DNA from: Acidobacteriota bacterium
GTDB taxonomy: Bacteria; Acidobacteriota; Blastocatellia; Pyrinomonadales; Pyrinomonadaceae
Length of the DNA stretch: 64,000 nucleotides
Direction of reading: 5' to 3'
Assembly (NCBI GenBank): GCA_003223935.1
Contig: QHXQ01000043.1
Coordinates: 1-64,000, forward strand
In this document: positions 24,879-34,015 of the stretch, piece after piece
Position numbering within the stretch: position 1 is the stretch's first letter
Layout of the letters: the number at the start of each line of letters is the position of its first letter
Translations under genes and position numbers: made by a program
The notes under the pieces: generated by a model
Databases searched by the model: none
Told to the model about the DNA's origin: nothing
What the model saw: the letters and a program-made list of their open reading frames with translations, nothing else

Positions 24879-25457
24879 TCAACTGTCGTACAATCGCGCA
24901 TTGTAGAACGGCGCGCAGGCCGCGACGAGCGCCGCCTCGAAACTTTCTGCGCGCGTCAACAGATCGCGTGCGAGCACGCCCCACGCGCCTTGCCGGCTGC
25001 GCACGTCTTGCTCGCCCGCCACCTCGTCAATCACTTCGCCCAACTCGCGCCCGCTCTCGATGACGCGCCGCGCGATCTGCGGCGGCACGAGGATCGAAGG
25101 CCCCAGCCCGTAGCTTGCGCGCGCGCCGTCGGTCGCGTAAGCCCAACTGCGCAGGAACGTGTGCGCGCTGTCGTCAAGCGTCACGGTGTGAAAGCCGCCT
25201 TCGAGACCGATGAACAAATGGGCTGCGACTCGTTCGCGCGTCAGTTGCGCGCGCAACTCATGAGCGCGACTGCGTGCGCCGCGCATCAACTCTTCATCCG
25301 ACAGCGGCATCGCGGGCGCGTCCGTCTCGACGCTTCGCGCGATGATCTCGGCTTCGCGCCAAGCGGCGTCCACGTTGGCGATGCGGGCGCAGACGGCGCG
25401 CACGGCGGCCAATTTAGCCGCCCGCGTCGAGCCGAGGGCAATGACGAGGTGCGCCAT
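24879..25457 (-). CDS. yjjX: Inosine/xanthosine triphosphatase, YjjX family
   Basis: A 192-residue protein of the DUF84 / YjjX family, which hydrolyses non-canonical purine triphosphates and so cleans the nucleotide pool. Seen: the N-terminal [15 protein letters not shown] phosphate-binding segment, the FIGLEGGF motif, and the C-terminal [20 protein letters not shown]. It heads a small operon with thymidine kinase. The start at 25457 lacks a clear Shine-Dalgarno. Confidence 0.87.
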   Translation of the reverse strand: MAHLVIALGSTRAAKLAAVRAVCARIANVDAAWREAEIIARSVETDAPAMPLSDEELMRGARSRAHELRAQLTRERVAAHLFIGLEGGFHTVTLDDSAHTFLRSWAYATDGARASYGLGPSILVPPQIARRVIESGRELGEVIDEVAGEQDVRSRQGAWGVLARDLLTRAESFEAALVAACAPFYNARLYDS

Positions 25458-25924
25458 ACGTGGTTGCGCCGGAAGCTGTTGAAGCGGCAGATGCCGCGCG
25501 AAACCCGCTCGCGCAGGCGCGGCCGGTGGAGCGTATCGAAGGCTATAACAGAGTCCGCAACGGAGTCAAAGATGCTGCATGCGCGCCCAACGAAACTGCG
25601 CCCCGCCCGATGGTAAGTTAAAGTCATAGCTTCGCTGTGCCCTAACTTTCTCCTCTGCTTCTGCCTTGCGCCTTCGTCTTTCCACTTTGCTTCCACCTTG
25701 CCAGCCAACGCGCGGGCGGCAAGCGTACATCTGAGAAGCGATTGCGGTCACTTGCTCTAGTGCGTGCGCGTCGCTTAAAATGCCCGTTCCCGGTCGCGCC
25801 GCGCGTGTCCACTTCAAGTCGCATGTGGAGAGCAAGCGCGCGACCGTTTCGTCTGATTCGTCTGAAGCACTTTCGCTTGAACGTTGCTTAAATCTCAAAA
25901 AGGCCTCATTGGGAGATTTTTCCG
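25458..25924. other. Divergent intergenic region
   Basis: 467 bp between yjjX and the exported propeller gene. It contains the one-armed heptad array at 25661-25702. The open frames on the minus strand are not protein-like. Promoters of both genes should be here. Confidence 0.5.
25661..25702. repeat. Heptad array G (single arm)
   Basis: 7-bp steps CTGCCTT, GCGCCTT, CGTCTTT and CCACTTT from 25661, after which the phase shifts by four bases before CCACCTT. The unit type matches the right arm of element H near 52600. No partner arm is evident. Confidence 0.5.
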
Positions 25925-28537
25925 GTGAACTATTCTTTCCGTCTGTCCGGTTTGAGCTTTGCGCTGCTCTGCCTAATGGCCACTTGGGCGGCGGCGCAGA
26001 CGCCCACGCCTACGCCGACCGCTACGCCGACGCCTGATCCATTCGTCGTCCAGATCACTTCGGCCGCGCCCGTCGCCAGCCCTACGCCGGGCCTGGCGGA
26101 CGTGAACGCCTTCGTCGGTGATGTGAGTGGCGACGGGCGCTTCGTCGTCTTCGAGTCGCGGGCTGATCTGGCGACGCTCGCGCCGACCGATCTGAAGCGC
26201 GAGCCGGTGGATAAATTCAACGCCGACGGCAACCGCGAAATCTTCCTCTGGGACGCAGCCCAACGCCGTATCTTCCAGATCACCAAAACCCAGAGCGCGC
26301 TGGTTGATAACACGAAATCGTCGTTCGATAATACAAACATCGCGGTTGAGGTCAGCAACAACCGGCCGCAGCTTAGCCGCGATGGTAAGTTCATCGTCTT
26401 TAGTTCCAACGCAAACACGCCGGGCAACTTCGACGGCACGACGACCGCCGCGAAGGCTGCGCTCCAAGCCGACGGCAATCAGGAACTGTTCATCTATCGC
26501 ATCCCGGACGTGCCCGCCGCCGATCTGACAAGCGGGACTGATCCCGGTTATTTCGATCTGAGCGCCGGCACGTTCACGCGCATCACCAACACGGCCGCGA
26601 GCGCATTACCCCGCGCCGGCAGCGCTAACGCCGGCCCCTTCGTCGCCGACGATAACCGCTTCGCCACCATCAACGACACAGGCTCGCGCATCGCCTTTGT
26701 CTCGACGCGCGATCTGACGCCGTGCAACTCGACGAACACGCGCTGCAACAGCGACGGCAACCCTGAAGTCTTCGTCTGGAACAGACTGACGAACGCCTTC
26801 TTGCAGATCACGGTCACGAGCGGCGATACGATCTTTAACGACACGCCTTCGATCTCTGGCGGCACAAGCGGCAGCAGCAGCGAGGAAAGTCCAGATTCGT
26901 TCATCGCCTTTTACTCGAACGCGAAGACCTTGCCGGACATCGGCGGCACGAACGCCGCCGCCGACAACGCGGACGGCAACGGCGAAGTCTTCCTCGCCAC
27001 TTATAACGGCGCAACGTTGACCAATCTACGCGAGGTGACGCGCACCAAAGCACCGTCGCTCTCGACGGTCGTCAACGCGCTCAATTTCGGCCGGCGCATC
27101 AGTCGCAACGGCAACCTGATCGCCTTCGAGTCGATCTCGCAAGACCCGTCGGCCAACAACACGACGAGCGCCAACGCGCCCGCAGTCTTCATCTATAACG
27201 TCACCGCGAACAGCTTCGTCTTAGCTGTGCCGCGCGCTTCAGACACGGAAGTAACCAATGGGCAAGGCGACATTCCGCGCTTCCCGACTTTTACCGGCGA
27301 CAGCAGTCGGCTCGTCTTCGCCTCGACGCTGAACATCAAGGCGGATGGCACGCGCGTGGATGTGAGCGATGCGACGGGGCTGAATCCGACCCGCATTATT
27401 CAACTCTTCACCGAGCCTGTGCCCGCATCTTCGAGCGCAACGCTCGTCGTCACGCGGCTGACCAACATTCAGGCGAGCAATATCCTCGCTGCCGTTACGC
27501 CGTTGATGCAGTTCGCGGTCAGCAACACCATCGCGCGCATCGCCTTCAGCCTGCCCTTTGCCGAACTGGGCGGCGGCAACTCTGATCAATCAACTGAAGC
27601 TTACTATCTCGTCACGCCGCCCGCACCGGAGACGAGCGACACGGATGCGAACACAAGCGCGCTCGCTTACTTCACGGGCCTGAGCCGCAATCAAGTTGCG
27701 ACGCCGACCGCTTCGCCGACACCGACGCCAAGCCCGACGCCAACGGCGACGCCGCTCGCGGGGCTTGCGCCGGGCATGCGCGCGGTCGTGCAGACGACCA
27801 CGCAATCGGGCAGCGTCACGTTCTCGGCCACATCGCAGACGGTTAGTTGCACGCCTCCGAGCGTGAACTGCGACGCCGCATCTGAATCGCATCGCGCGCC
27901 GTCGCTGCCGTTTGAACTGAACGGCGTCTCGCTCTCGATTGCGAACGCTTCGGCCGGTATCTCCTTCGTCAGCCAGAACGAAATTGATTTCCTCGTGCCG
28001 AAAGGGCTTGCGCCCACGACGGGCACGGCGACCGTTCCCGTCGTTATCAACATACGCGAGTCGGGCGGCGTGCGTACCATCCGCAGCCTGTTGCAGATCG
28101 TCGCCGTGCAGCCTGACATCGGCACTTCGTCGAACGGCCCCGATGGGCGCGCTATGGTCTCGAACGTGACGAATCCATTGCTGTCAATGGGCACGGCTGA
28201 ACCGTTCACCGTCACGACGACTTATGTGGACAGCAGCACGATGCCGCCGACAACCGTGACCGCGCAGACCAAGCTGCGCCTGATCCTGACGGGCGTGCGC
28301 GGCGTCCCGGTTAGTGGGGTCACCGTCCGGTTGGTCAAGGTCAGCGACAACACGGCAACCGACATCACGGGCAGTCAAGTGACCGCGCTCATGGCAACCG
28401 ACACGCCCGGCCTCTTCCAACTCGATTTCCTTTTGCCCGCATCGCTCGCGGGCGCAGGCGACGTGGCCGTCATCGTCATCGCCAACGGCGCGCAAAGCCG
28501 GGCGGCCGACACCGCGCCGCGCTTTAGGATTAACTGA
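25925..28537 (+). CDS. Exported PD40-like propeller protein with TIGR03437-like C-terminal domain
   Basis: A 870-residue secreted protein with a signal peptide ending near MATWAAA and then a PTPTPTATPTP linker. Several WD40/TolB-like blades follow, of the type DVSGDGRFVVFESRADLA and LSRDGKFIVFSSNAN. A second Thr/Pro/Ser linker at about residues 595-615 leads to a C-terminal beta domain resembling the acidobacterial TIGR03437 domain (FELNGVSLSIANASAGISFV, QNEIDFLVPKGLAP). It is probably surface-exposed and binds glycans or proteins; an enzymatic role is not indicated. The GTG start follows GGGAG by nine bases. A strong terminator follows the stop. Confidence 0.75.
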   Translation: MNYSFRLSGLSFALLCLMATWAAAQTPTPTPTATPTPDPFVVQITSAAPVASPTPGLADVNAFVGDVSGDGRFVVFESRADLATLAPTDLKREPVDKFNADGNREIFLWDAAQRRIFQITKTQSALVDNTKSSFDNTNIAVEVSNNRPQLSRDGKFIVFSSNANTPGNFDGTTTAAKAALQADGNQELFIYRIPDVPAADLTSGTDPGYFDLSAGTFTRITNTAASALPRAGSANAGPFVADDNRFATINDTGSRIAFVSTRDLTPCNSTNTRCNSDGNPEVFVWNRLTNAFLQITVTSGDTIFNDTPSISGGTSGSSSEESPDSFIAFYSNAKTLPDIGGTNAAADNADGNGEVFLATYNGATLTNLREVTRTKAPSLSTVVNALNFGRRISRNGNLIAFESISQDPSANNTTSANAPAVFIYNVTANSFVLAVPRASDTEVTNGQGDIPRFPTFTGDSSRLVFASTLNIKADGTRVDVSDATGLNPTRIIQLFTEPVPASSSATLVVTRLTNIQASNILAAVTPLMQFAVSNTIARIAFSLPFAELGGGNSDQSTEAYYLVTPPAPETSDTDANTSALAYFTGLSRNQVATPTASPTPTPSPTPTATPLAGLAPGMRAVVQTTTQSGSVTFSATSQTVSCTPPSVNCDAASESHRAPSLPFELNGVSLSIANASAGISFVSQNEIDFLVPKGLAPTTGTATVPVVINIRESGGVRTIRSLLQIVAVQPDIGTSSNGPDGRAMVSNVTNPLLSMGTAEPFTVTTTYVDSSTMPPTTVTAQTKLRLILTGVRGVPVSGVTVRLVKVSDNTATDITGSQVTALMATDTPGLFQLDFLLPASLAGAGDVAVIVIANGAQSRAADTAPRFRIN

Positions 28538-28561
28538 CCGAGGCGCGCTCGGATGAAAATT

Positions 28562-28627
28562 TGCCGAGCATGAAAGTCACGCACTTGCTCGCTTGAGCGC
28601 GGTGGCTTTCATGCCCGGCATTTTTGT
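28562..28627 (+). terminator. Intrinsic terminator after the propeller gene
   Basis: TGCCGAGCATGAAAG at 28562-28576 pairs with CTTTCATGCCCGGCA ending at 28620, directly followed by TTTTTGTTTG. The loop is long and partly self-complementary. Confidence 0.8.
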
Positions 28628-28646
28628 TTGTCATTAACTGTAAACT

Positions 28647-29795
28647 ATGCGCATCGGTATTGACGGCATTCCGTTGGCGACACCGAAGACCGGCATCGGA
28701 CATTACACGTTCGAGTTGGCGCAGGAGTTGGCGCGGCTCGCGCCCGAAGATGAGTTCGAGTTGGTCGCGCCGGTGCCCGTCGAGTTGGGTGCGGACGGGC
28801 CCGCGAATCTGCGCGCCATGCATGCGCCGGTTAATGCCTTGCGCCGTCGTTGGTGGACAATCGGGCTGCCGCTCTACGTCAGACAAAACAAGCTGGCGCT
28901 CTTTCACGGCACAAACTACAACGTGCCGCTCTGGCAACGCTGCCCAACGGTCGTCACCATTCACGATCTCTCGCTGCTCTTGCACGCCGACACGCACCCC
29001 GAACATCTGGTCCGGCGCGCACGCCGTCGGCTGCCTGCGATGACGCGCATCGCCACGCGCATCATCACCGACTCCGAAAGCGTCCGGCGCGAAATCTGCG
29101 AGCACCTCAATGTTGCACCTGAAAAGATCACGGCCGTTGCGCTTGCGCCGCGCCGCGCTTTTCATCCCGTCGCGGAGATGGAAGCGCGTGAAGCGCGCCG
29201 ACGGCTCGGCGTCGAGGACGAGTTCATCCTGTTCGTCGGCACGGTCGAGCCGCGCAAAAATCTATTGACGCTCGTGCGCGCCTTCGATGAGTTGCTGCGC
29301 ACGACCGACCAGCGCCCGCAACTCGTCATCGCCGGCCAGAAGGGTTGGTTGAACGACGAACTGTTCACGCTCATCGAACAGACGGCGCTCGGCGAGCGCA
29401 TTTTGTTCACCGGCTACATCTCGGACGCAGACTTGCGCGCGCTCTACTCTTCGTGCCGCGTCGCGGTCTATCCATCGCTCTACGAAGGCTTCGGTCTGCC
29501 GCCGCTTGAAGCGATGGCCTGCGGCGCGCCCGTCATCACCAGCCGCATCCCCGTCATCATGGAGACCGCCGCCCAAGCCGCGCGGCTCATCAACCCGACC
29601 GACGTACGAGAGTTAACCGCCGCGCTCGTCGAACTGCTCACAGACGCAGGCGCGCGCGCGCACCTTGCCAGCGCGGGACTCAAGCGCGCCGCCGAGTTCA
29701 CTTGGGCGCGGACGGCGCAACAGACGTTAGCGGTTTATCGTGAAGTGTTGGGCGTGGCGGCGGGCGCAAGCCTGAATGCGAGCGGAGCTTTGTGA
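28647..29795 (+). CDS. Glycosyltransferase, family 4 (GT-B)
   Basis: A 382-residue cytoplasmic GT-B enzyme. The N-terminal domain opens with IDGIPLATPKTGIGHYTFEL. The C-terminal nucleotide-sugar domain has FVGTVEPRKNLLTLVRAF, then the family motif YPSLYEGFGLPPLEAMACG with the E(x7)E pair that contacts the donor. It resembles mannosyltransferases of O-antigen and exopolysaccharide loci; the exact sugar is unknown. It opens the glycan part of the window and is followed by a heptad array and a terminator. No binding site is visible before the ATG. Confidence 0.88.
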   Translation: MRIGIDGIPLATPKTGIGHYTFELAQELARLAPEDEFELVAPVPVELGADGPANLRAMHAPVNALRRRWWTIGLPLYVRQNKLALFHGTNYNVPLWQRCPTVVTIHDLSLLLHADTHPEHLVRRARRRLPAMTRIATRIITDSESVRREICEHLNVAPEKITAVALAPRRAFHPVAEMEAREARRRLGVEDEFILFVGTVEPRKNLLTLVRAFDELLRTTDQRPQLVIAGQKGWLNDELFTLIEQTALGERILFTGYISDADLRALYSSCRVAVYPSLYEGFGLPPLEAMACGAPVITSRIPVIMETAAQAARLINPTDVRELTAALVELLTDAGARAHLASAGLKRAAEFTWARTAQQTLAVYREVLGVAAGASLNASGAL

Positions 29796-29838
29796 TCTCA
29801 AATTTCAAATTTGAGATGGCAAATCAAACTGCAAACTC
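29795..29838. repeat. Heptad array J with short palindrome
   Basis: Units TTTCAAA, TTTGAGA, TGGCAAA, TCAAACT and GCAAACT are stepped by 7 bp. The left end is also a palindrome (ATCTCAAATTT against AAATTTGAGAT). It begins at the last base of the TGA stop of the GT4 gene. Confidence 0.5.
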
Positions 29839-29868
29839 GGATCGGAGAGCTATGAGCGCAAACGAAAA

Positions 29869-29897
29869 GGCCGGCGACCTTGTCAAGGTCGCCGGCC
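29869..29897 (-). terminator. Strong terminator between convergent genes
   Basis: GGCCGGCGACCTT pairs perfectly with AAGGTCGCCGGCC around a three-base loop. On the minus strand it is followed by TTTTCGTTT, so it ends the DUF4214 gene best; it may also act for the GT4 gene. Confidence 0.85.
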
Positions 29898-29925
29898 CCT
29901 TAGGTCTTTGAAACGTAAGTGCTCG

Positions 29926-30810
29926 TTAGAAGCGGTTGCGATACTCGGTTGAGTCCACGAAGCCGCGCACCATCTCGCGGAAGTCGGTCGGGTGCGCGTT
30001 CAAGTAGGTGAGCCAAGCGTTGTAGCCAGCCGGCTCAGGATCGCGCCGCAGGTAGCCGACGTACTGCATGAAGACGAAGGCCGGGTTGTACTCCTTCTGA
30101 TACTCTTCATTGCTCTCGACGATGGCGCGCAATGCCACAGCGCGGCCCGCATCCGAGTTGCCCGCCGCAGTCAGGTCGCTGATGATCTGTGTGCGATTGG
30201 CGAGCGTGACGCCGGCGGTCTGCGCGATATTGTCCACGAAGGCCGTGGGCGACAGGCTGCGCGGAAAGGCAGCAATAAAGTCGCCGCGCAGCACCCAGTT
30301 GGTGGCGAACGCCGCGCGCTTTTGGTTCACGTCGGCGGCAGTCGCGCCGGTGACGCTGCGCATGTCGGCGACCATCTCGTTGTAGGTTGGCAGCCGCGCC
30401 AAGCTCGCTCTATAGAAGCGGAAAGCGTAGAAGCCTTTTAACTGAAACTCCTGCGAGCCGAAGAAGGACGCCGAAGTGGTCAGACGGTTCTGGTGCAGAC
30501 ATTCGGCGTCGCCCGCAGAACAGCTATTGAGGAACGTCATCCAGTTGGCGAAACCGCCTGCTTCGGGGAAGCGACTCAGGAAGTCTATGTAATGCTGCTG
30601 GACGAAGAAGTCGCTGTCGTCAATCGTGATGCGTGTGTTTGTGCCGGGGCGCAAACGGAGCGGCTTGACCTTGATGTCGCCGTAGAAGAGATCAGACGGC
30701 AGGGTCGGGTCATCGGTCACGATGCGCAGCGTCGGCGCGCTCTGGCCTTGCGCGATGGCGCTCAGGGCCAGCAGGATGAACAGGGAAAAGGCAACGGCAA
30801 TCTTTCGCAT
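29926..30810 (-). CDS. Exported DUF4214 protein
   Basis: A 294-residue protein with a signal peptide (IAVAFSLFILLALSAIAQGQ) and two DUF4214-type helical repeats. One is near QQHYIDFLSRFPEAGGFANW and one near the end (YVGYLRRDPEPAGYNAWLTYL, then MVRGFVDSTEYRNRF). Two Cys in LNSCSAGDAEC may form a disulphide. DUF4214 is common in surface and glycan-locus proteins but has no established activity. GGAG lies nine bases before the ATG. The gene diverges from the YfhO operon across 256 bp. A second DUF4214-like domain appears in the coiled-coil gene beside wzt. Confidence 0.8.
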   Translation of the reverse strand: MRKIAVAFSLFILLALSAIAQGQSAPTLRIVTDDPTLPSDLFYGDIKVKPLRLRPGTNTRITIDDSDFFVQQHYIDFLSRFPEAGGFANWMTFLNSCSAGDAECLHQNRLTTSASFFGSQEFQLKGFYAFRFYRASLARLPTYNEMVADMRSVTGATAADVNQKRAAFATNWVLRGDFIAAFPRSLSPTAFVDNIAQTAGVTLANRTQIISDLTAAGNSDAGRAVALRAIVESNEEYQKEYNPAFVFMQYVGYLRRDPEPAGYNAWLTYLNAHPTDFREMVRGFVDSTEYRNRF

Positions 30811-31066
30811 GACGGTTACTCCGGTACTCTTAAAAGCGGTGGGACTGTTAAGCTCGTAAGCGTTTTGAATCCAACTGGGAGAGCCGCGCCAAATCGCAAC
30901 TGCTGCGATAGGCTTCGGGCGCAGCCCTACGATCTGTACTCTATCGTGCGTGCGGATCGTTTGTCAACAATCTCGGCTCTGCCGCACGGTTAGACGCACA
31001 GGCACCGTCGGAGGTTGATAAAAAAAGCTGCGGCCGGCGAAAAAAAACTGCAAAAAAGAGGTTGAG
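30811..31066. promoter_or_regulatory. Divergent promoter region with A-tracts
   Basis: It separates the DUF4214 gene from the YfhO operon. Near its right end three A-tracts (about 31020, 31040 and 31052) sit roughly one to two helical turns apart, which could bend the DNA or make an unstructured, easily translated leader. I cannot place -35 and -10 boxes with confidence. Confidence 0.4.
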
Positions 31067-33997
31067 TTGCGCAGACTCTTCAAGGCGAACTGGTGGCGCG
31101 AACGACGGGCGGACGCGGGTGCGCTCGCCTGTCTCTGTCTCTTCTTCGTCGCGTTCTTCCCGCAAGGGCTGTTCGGCGGCAAGTACCTGTTCGTCGGCGA
31201 TGGCTTCTTCTATTCCTACCCTCTGCGCACCGTCGCGTGGCGCATGCTCCGGCACGGCGAGTGGCCGCTCTGGACGCCCTACATCATGTCCGGCTACCCG
31301 CTCCTCTCGATGGCGCAACTCGGTCTCGCCTACCCGCTCACCTGGGGCTACCTATTCTTGCCCGGTCGCATCGCCGAACAGGTGTACGTGCTCGCGCCCT
31401 TCCTGCTCGCGCCCGCGTTCACCTACGCCTACCTGCGCACGCTCCGACGCAGCCCTCTGGCCGCGCTCGTCGGCGCGTTGACCTTCGGCTATGGCGGCAT
31501 GATGGCCAGCCCGCTCGCCAACAACGGCTTGATGACGAACGCTTGTATGTGGTTGCCGCTCTTGCTGGTCGCCGTTGAGCGCGCGCGCCATCGCCGCTTC
31601 GTGCCGTGCCTGCTGCTCGGCACGTGCGCTTACACGATGTCCATGCTGACCGGCGTCGGGCAAGGCTTTCTCTACACAGGGTTGCTGGCGTCGGCTTACG
31701 CTGGCTTCCTCGCCATCTTCGCACCGCCACGCGCGGCCGACGCGCACACTGATCAGGCGCGCACGGGCTTCGCGGACGTGCGCCGCTTCATACCGCTACT
31801 CGTGGCGTGCGGCTCGATCATGCTGGCGGCGAGCGTGGCCGCGTTTCAACTTTTCGAGACGGCGCGCGCGGTCAAGCGTAGCGTGCGCAGCAGCTTGAGC
31901 TATGACATTTTCACGCAAGGCGCATACACACCGGCGTCTTTGTGGAAGTCGCTCGGCGCGCCGCTCTTCTACGGCTTCGACATGAACGCCTACGTGCCGC
32001 CGCTCGCGCTCATGCTCATGCTCGTCGCCGTGTACACGCATGCGCGCCACAAACTCATGCGCGACCCGCGCGTCTTCTTCTGGCTCGCGATTGCGCTCCT
32101 CGCGCTCGTGTTGATGTTGGGTCAACATACGCCGCTCTATCGTCTCGTCTATTACACGCCGCTGCTGAACCGCTTCCGCGTCCCCTCGCGCCACACGTTC
32201 GAGTGGACGTTCGCGCTAGGCGTGCTCGCGGCTTACGGTTGGGACGCGGCGGCAGTCGTGCTGCGCAGACGACGCGAGCAGCAGCAACACGCGCGCACGT
32301 TTACGCTCTACGCCGCGCTCGCGCTGCTTGCGGCGGCCGTCGCGTGCGGCGCGTTGTGGTGGTTGCGTGTGCAGACGTTGCCGGTCGGCGTCGTGGGCGC
32401 AGCACCGGCCATGACCGTCTATCGTCTCTGGAAAGGCGCGTTCGTCTTACTGATCCTCGTTGCGCTCTGGCGCGCGGCCTTGATCACGTCGGCGCGTTGG
32501 CGCGCATGTCTGTTGATGGCGTGTGTGCTGGTCGGTTGTTACGTCGAGCCGTCGGCGCTCGTGATGCGTTGGTGGGGGCGGCTGGGTCTGCCCGCGAGTC
32601 GCTTCGCGGCCATGTCGGATGCGACGCGCTATCTTGCACAATTTCCGCCCGCAGAGAATCGCGTCTTCACGCGCGTTGATTTAATGGCCGAACAATTTGA
32701 AAGTCGGCCGCGGCTTGATGCCGCCAATCTGTCGGCGCTCTACGGGCTGCACAACGTGGCGGGTTACGAGCCGCTCATTCTCGAACGCTACAGCCGCGCG
32801 CTCGGCAGTGTCGGCTTAGACACAGTGCGCACGTTCGCCGGCAGCGTGCCTGACCCGTCGCTCTTCAGCACGCGCTCGCACGTGCTCGACATACTCAACA
32901 CGGTCTTCGTCGTCTCCTATCCGAACCTGAATACTGCGCTTGGCTCGGCGGATGAGACCACGCGCTTGGGCGCGCCCGGCGAGGTCTGGCCGCAGTCCAC
33001 CAAGACTCTGGGCACAACGCCGACCGTCGCCGACTCGCTTGAACTTGTGACCTTGCTCACGCACTCGACGTTCGAACCGGATGGCAAGGTGGTCGCGCAA
33101 GTGCACATCTATACGACGGACGGTCGCCGGATCGATCTGAGTTTGCGTGCAGGCGTGGACACGGCCGAGTGGGCGCACGAACGCGCGGACGTGCGCCCAC
33201 TCGTCAAGCACAAACTCGCGCCCATCTTCGACAGCACGCAGGTGGGCGGCGCGGACGGTTATCCGGCCTATCGTTACAAGACGCTACTAACATTCGTCGA
33301 ACCTTTGCGCGTGCGCCAAGTGGACGTGACGAACGTTTCGCAGACGGCGCATCTCGGCATCTTTAGCGCCGCCCTGCGCAACTCGCAGACGCAGACGAGC
33401 GCGCCGCTCTTCACGCTCTATTCCCAAGCGTGGCAGCCCGTCTATGAACAGAACTCGACGCTCGTCCTGCGCAACACGCGCGCACGCCCGCGCGCCTGGC
33501 TCGTCGCCGAAGCCGAAGCCGTTGACGGCGAAGAGGCGCTCGCGCGCATACGCGGCGATAGTCAAGCTGAATTTGATCCGGCGCGCACCGTGTTGCTTGA
33601 AGTCAGACCCGATGAGTTGCCGCACTTGCCCGGCGGCACAGTCGCGCCGGAGAGCACAGCGCAGATCAAGAGTTATGAGCCGACGCGCTTGCTGATCGAA
33701 ACAGATGCGCCGACGGCGACTGTGCTGGTGGTGAGTGAGATCTTCTATCCGGGTTGGACAGCGACGGTTGACGGGCAACCGGCGCAGATGAGCGTCGCCG
33801 ATTATCTGTTGCGCGGCGTGGCGCTGCCTGCGGGCCGGCACACAGTCGAGATGCGCTATACTGCGCCGGCCGCACGCACCGGCGCGATCATTTCCGGCTG
33901 CACGTTGTTGCTTTTGTGCGCGCTCTTCATCTATGGGCGACGCACGTCGGCCGGTTCATCCACCGCAAGTTGCTCAGAGACACACAAAGAGAGTTGA
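31067..33997 (+). CDS. YfhO-family membrane protein (copy 1)
   Basis: A 976-residue protein with about 12 membrane helices in the first 500 residues and a large periplasmic part that ends in one more helix. It matches the YfhO family (bacterial membrane protein, GT-C-like), thought to transfer sugars from polyprenyl-phosphate donors to wall or surface polymers. Seen: the first loop GDGFFYSYPLRTVAWRM, LWTPYIMSGYPLLSMAQLG, and the C-terminal VSEIFYPGWTATVDG with LRGVALPAGRHTVEM. The start is a TTG five bases after AGAGG. It opens a four-gene operon and is closely related to copies 2 and 3. Confidence 0.82.
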   Translation: MRRLFKANWWRERRADAGALACLCLFFVAFFPQGLFGGKYLFVGDGFFYSYPLRTVAWRMLRHGEWPLWTPYIMSGYPLLSMAQLGLAYPLTWGYLFLPGRIAEQVYVLAPFLLAPAFTYAYLRTLRRSPLAALVGALTFGYGGMMASPLANNGLMTNACMWLPLLLVAVERARHRRFVPCLLLGTCAYTMSMLTGVGQGFLYTGLLASAYAGFLAIFAPPRAADAHTDQARTGFADVRRFIPLLVACGSIMLAASVAAFQLFETARAVKRSVRSSLSYDIFTQGAYTPASLWKSLGAPLFYGFDMNAYVPPLALMLMLVAVYTHARHKLMRDPRVFFWLAIALLALVLMLGQHTPLYRLVYYTPLLNRFRVPSRHTFEWTFALGVLAAYGWDAAAVVLRRRREQQQHARTFTLYAALALLAAAVACGALWWLRVQTLPVGVVGAAPAMTVYRLWKGAFVLLILVALWRAALITSARWRACLLMACVLVGCYVEPSALVMRWWGRLGLPASRFAAMSDATRYLAQFPPAENRVFTRVDLMAEQFESRPRLDAANLSALYGLHNVAGYEPLILERYSRALGSVGLDTVRTFAGSVPDPSLFSTRSHVLDILNTVFVVSYPNLNTALGSADETTRLGAPGEVWPQSTKTLGTTPTVADSLELVTLLTHSTFEPDGKVVAQVHIYTTDGRRIDLSLRAGVDTAEWAHERADVRPLVKHKLAPIFDSTQVGGADGYPAYRYKTLLTFVEPLRVRQVDVTNVSQTAHLGIFSAALRNSQTQTSAPLFTLYSQAWQPVYEQNSTLVLRNTRARPRAWLVAEAEAVDGEEALARIRGDSQAEFDPARTVLLEVRPDELPHLPGGTVAPESTAQIKSYEPTRLLIETDAPTATVLVVSEIFYPGWTATVDGQPAQMSVADYLLRGVALPAGRHTVEMRYTAPAARTGAIISGCTLLLLCALFIYGRRTSAGSSTASCSETHKES

Positions 33998-34015
33998 CGC
34001 TCCAACGCCCACGCT

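Noticed and set aside
25566-25898. Minus-strand open frames in the gap before the exported propeller gene
   Set aside because: They run through the heptad array and resemble no protein; the Lys/Arg/Glu-rich parts come from the repeat.
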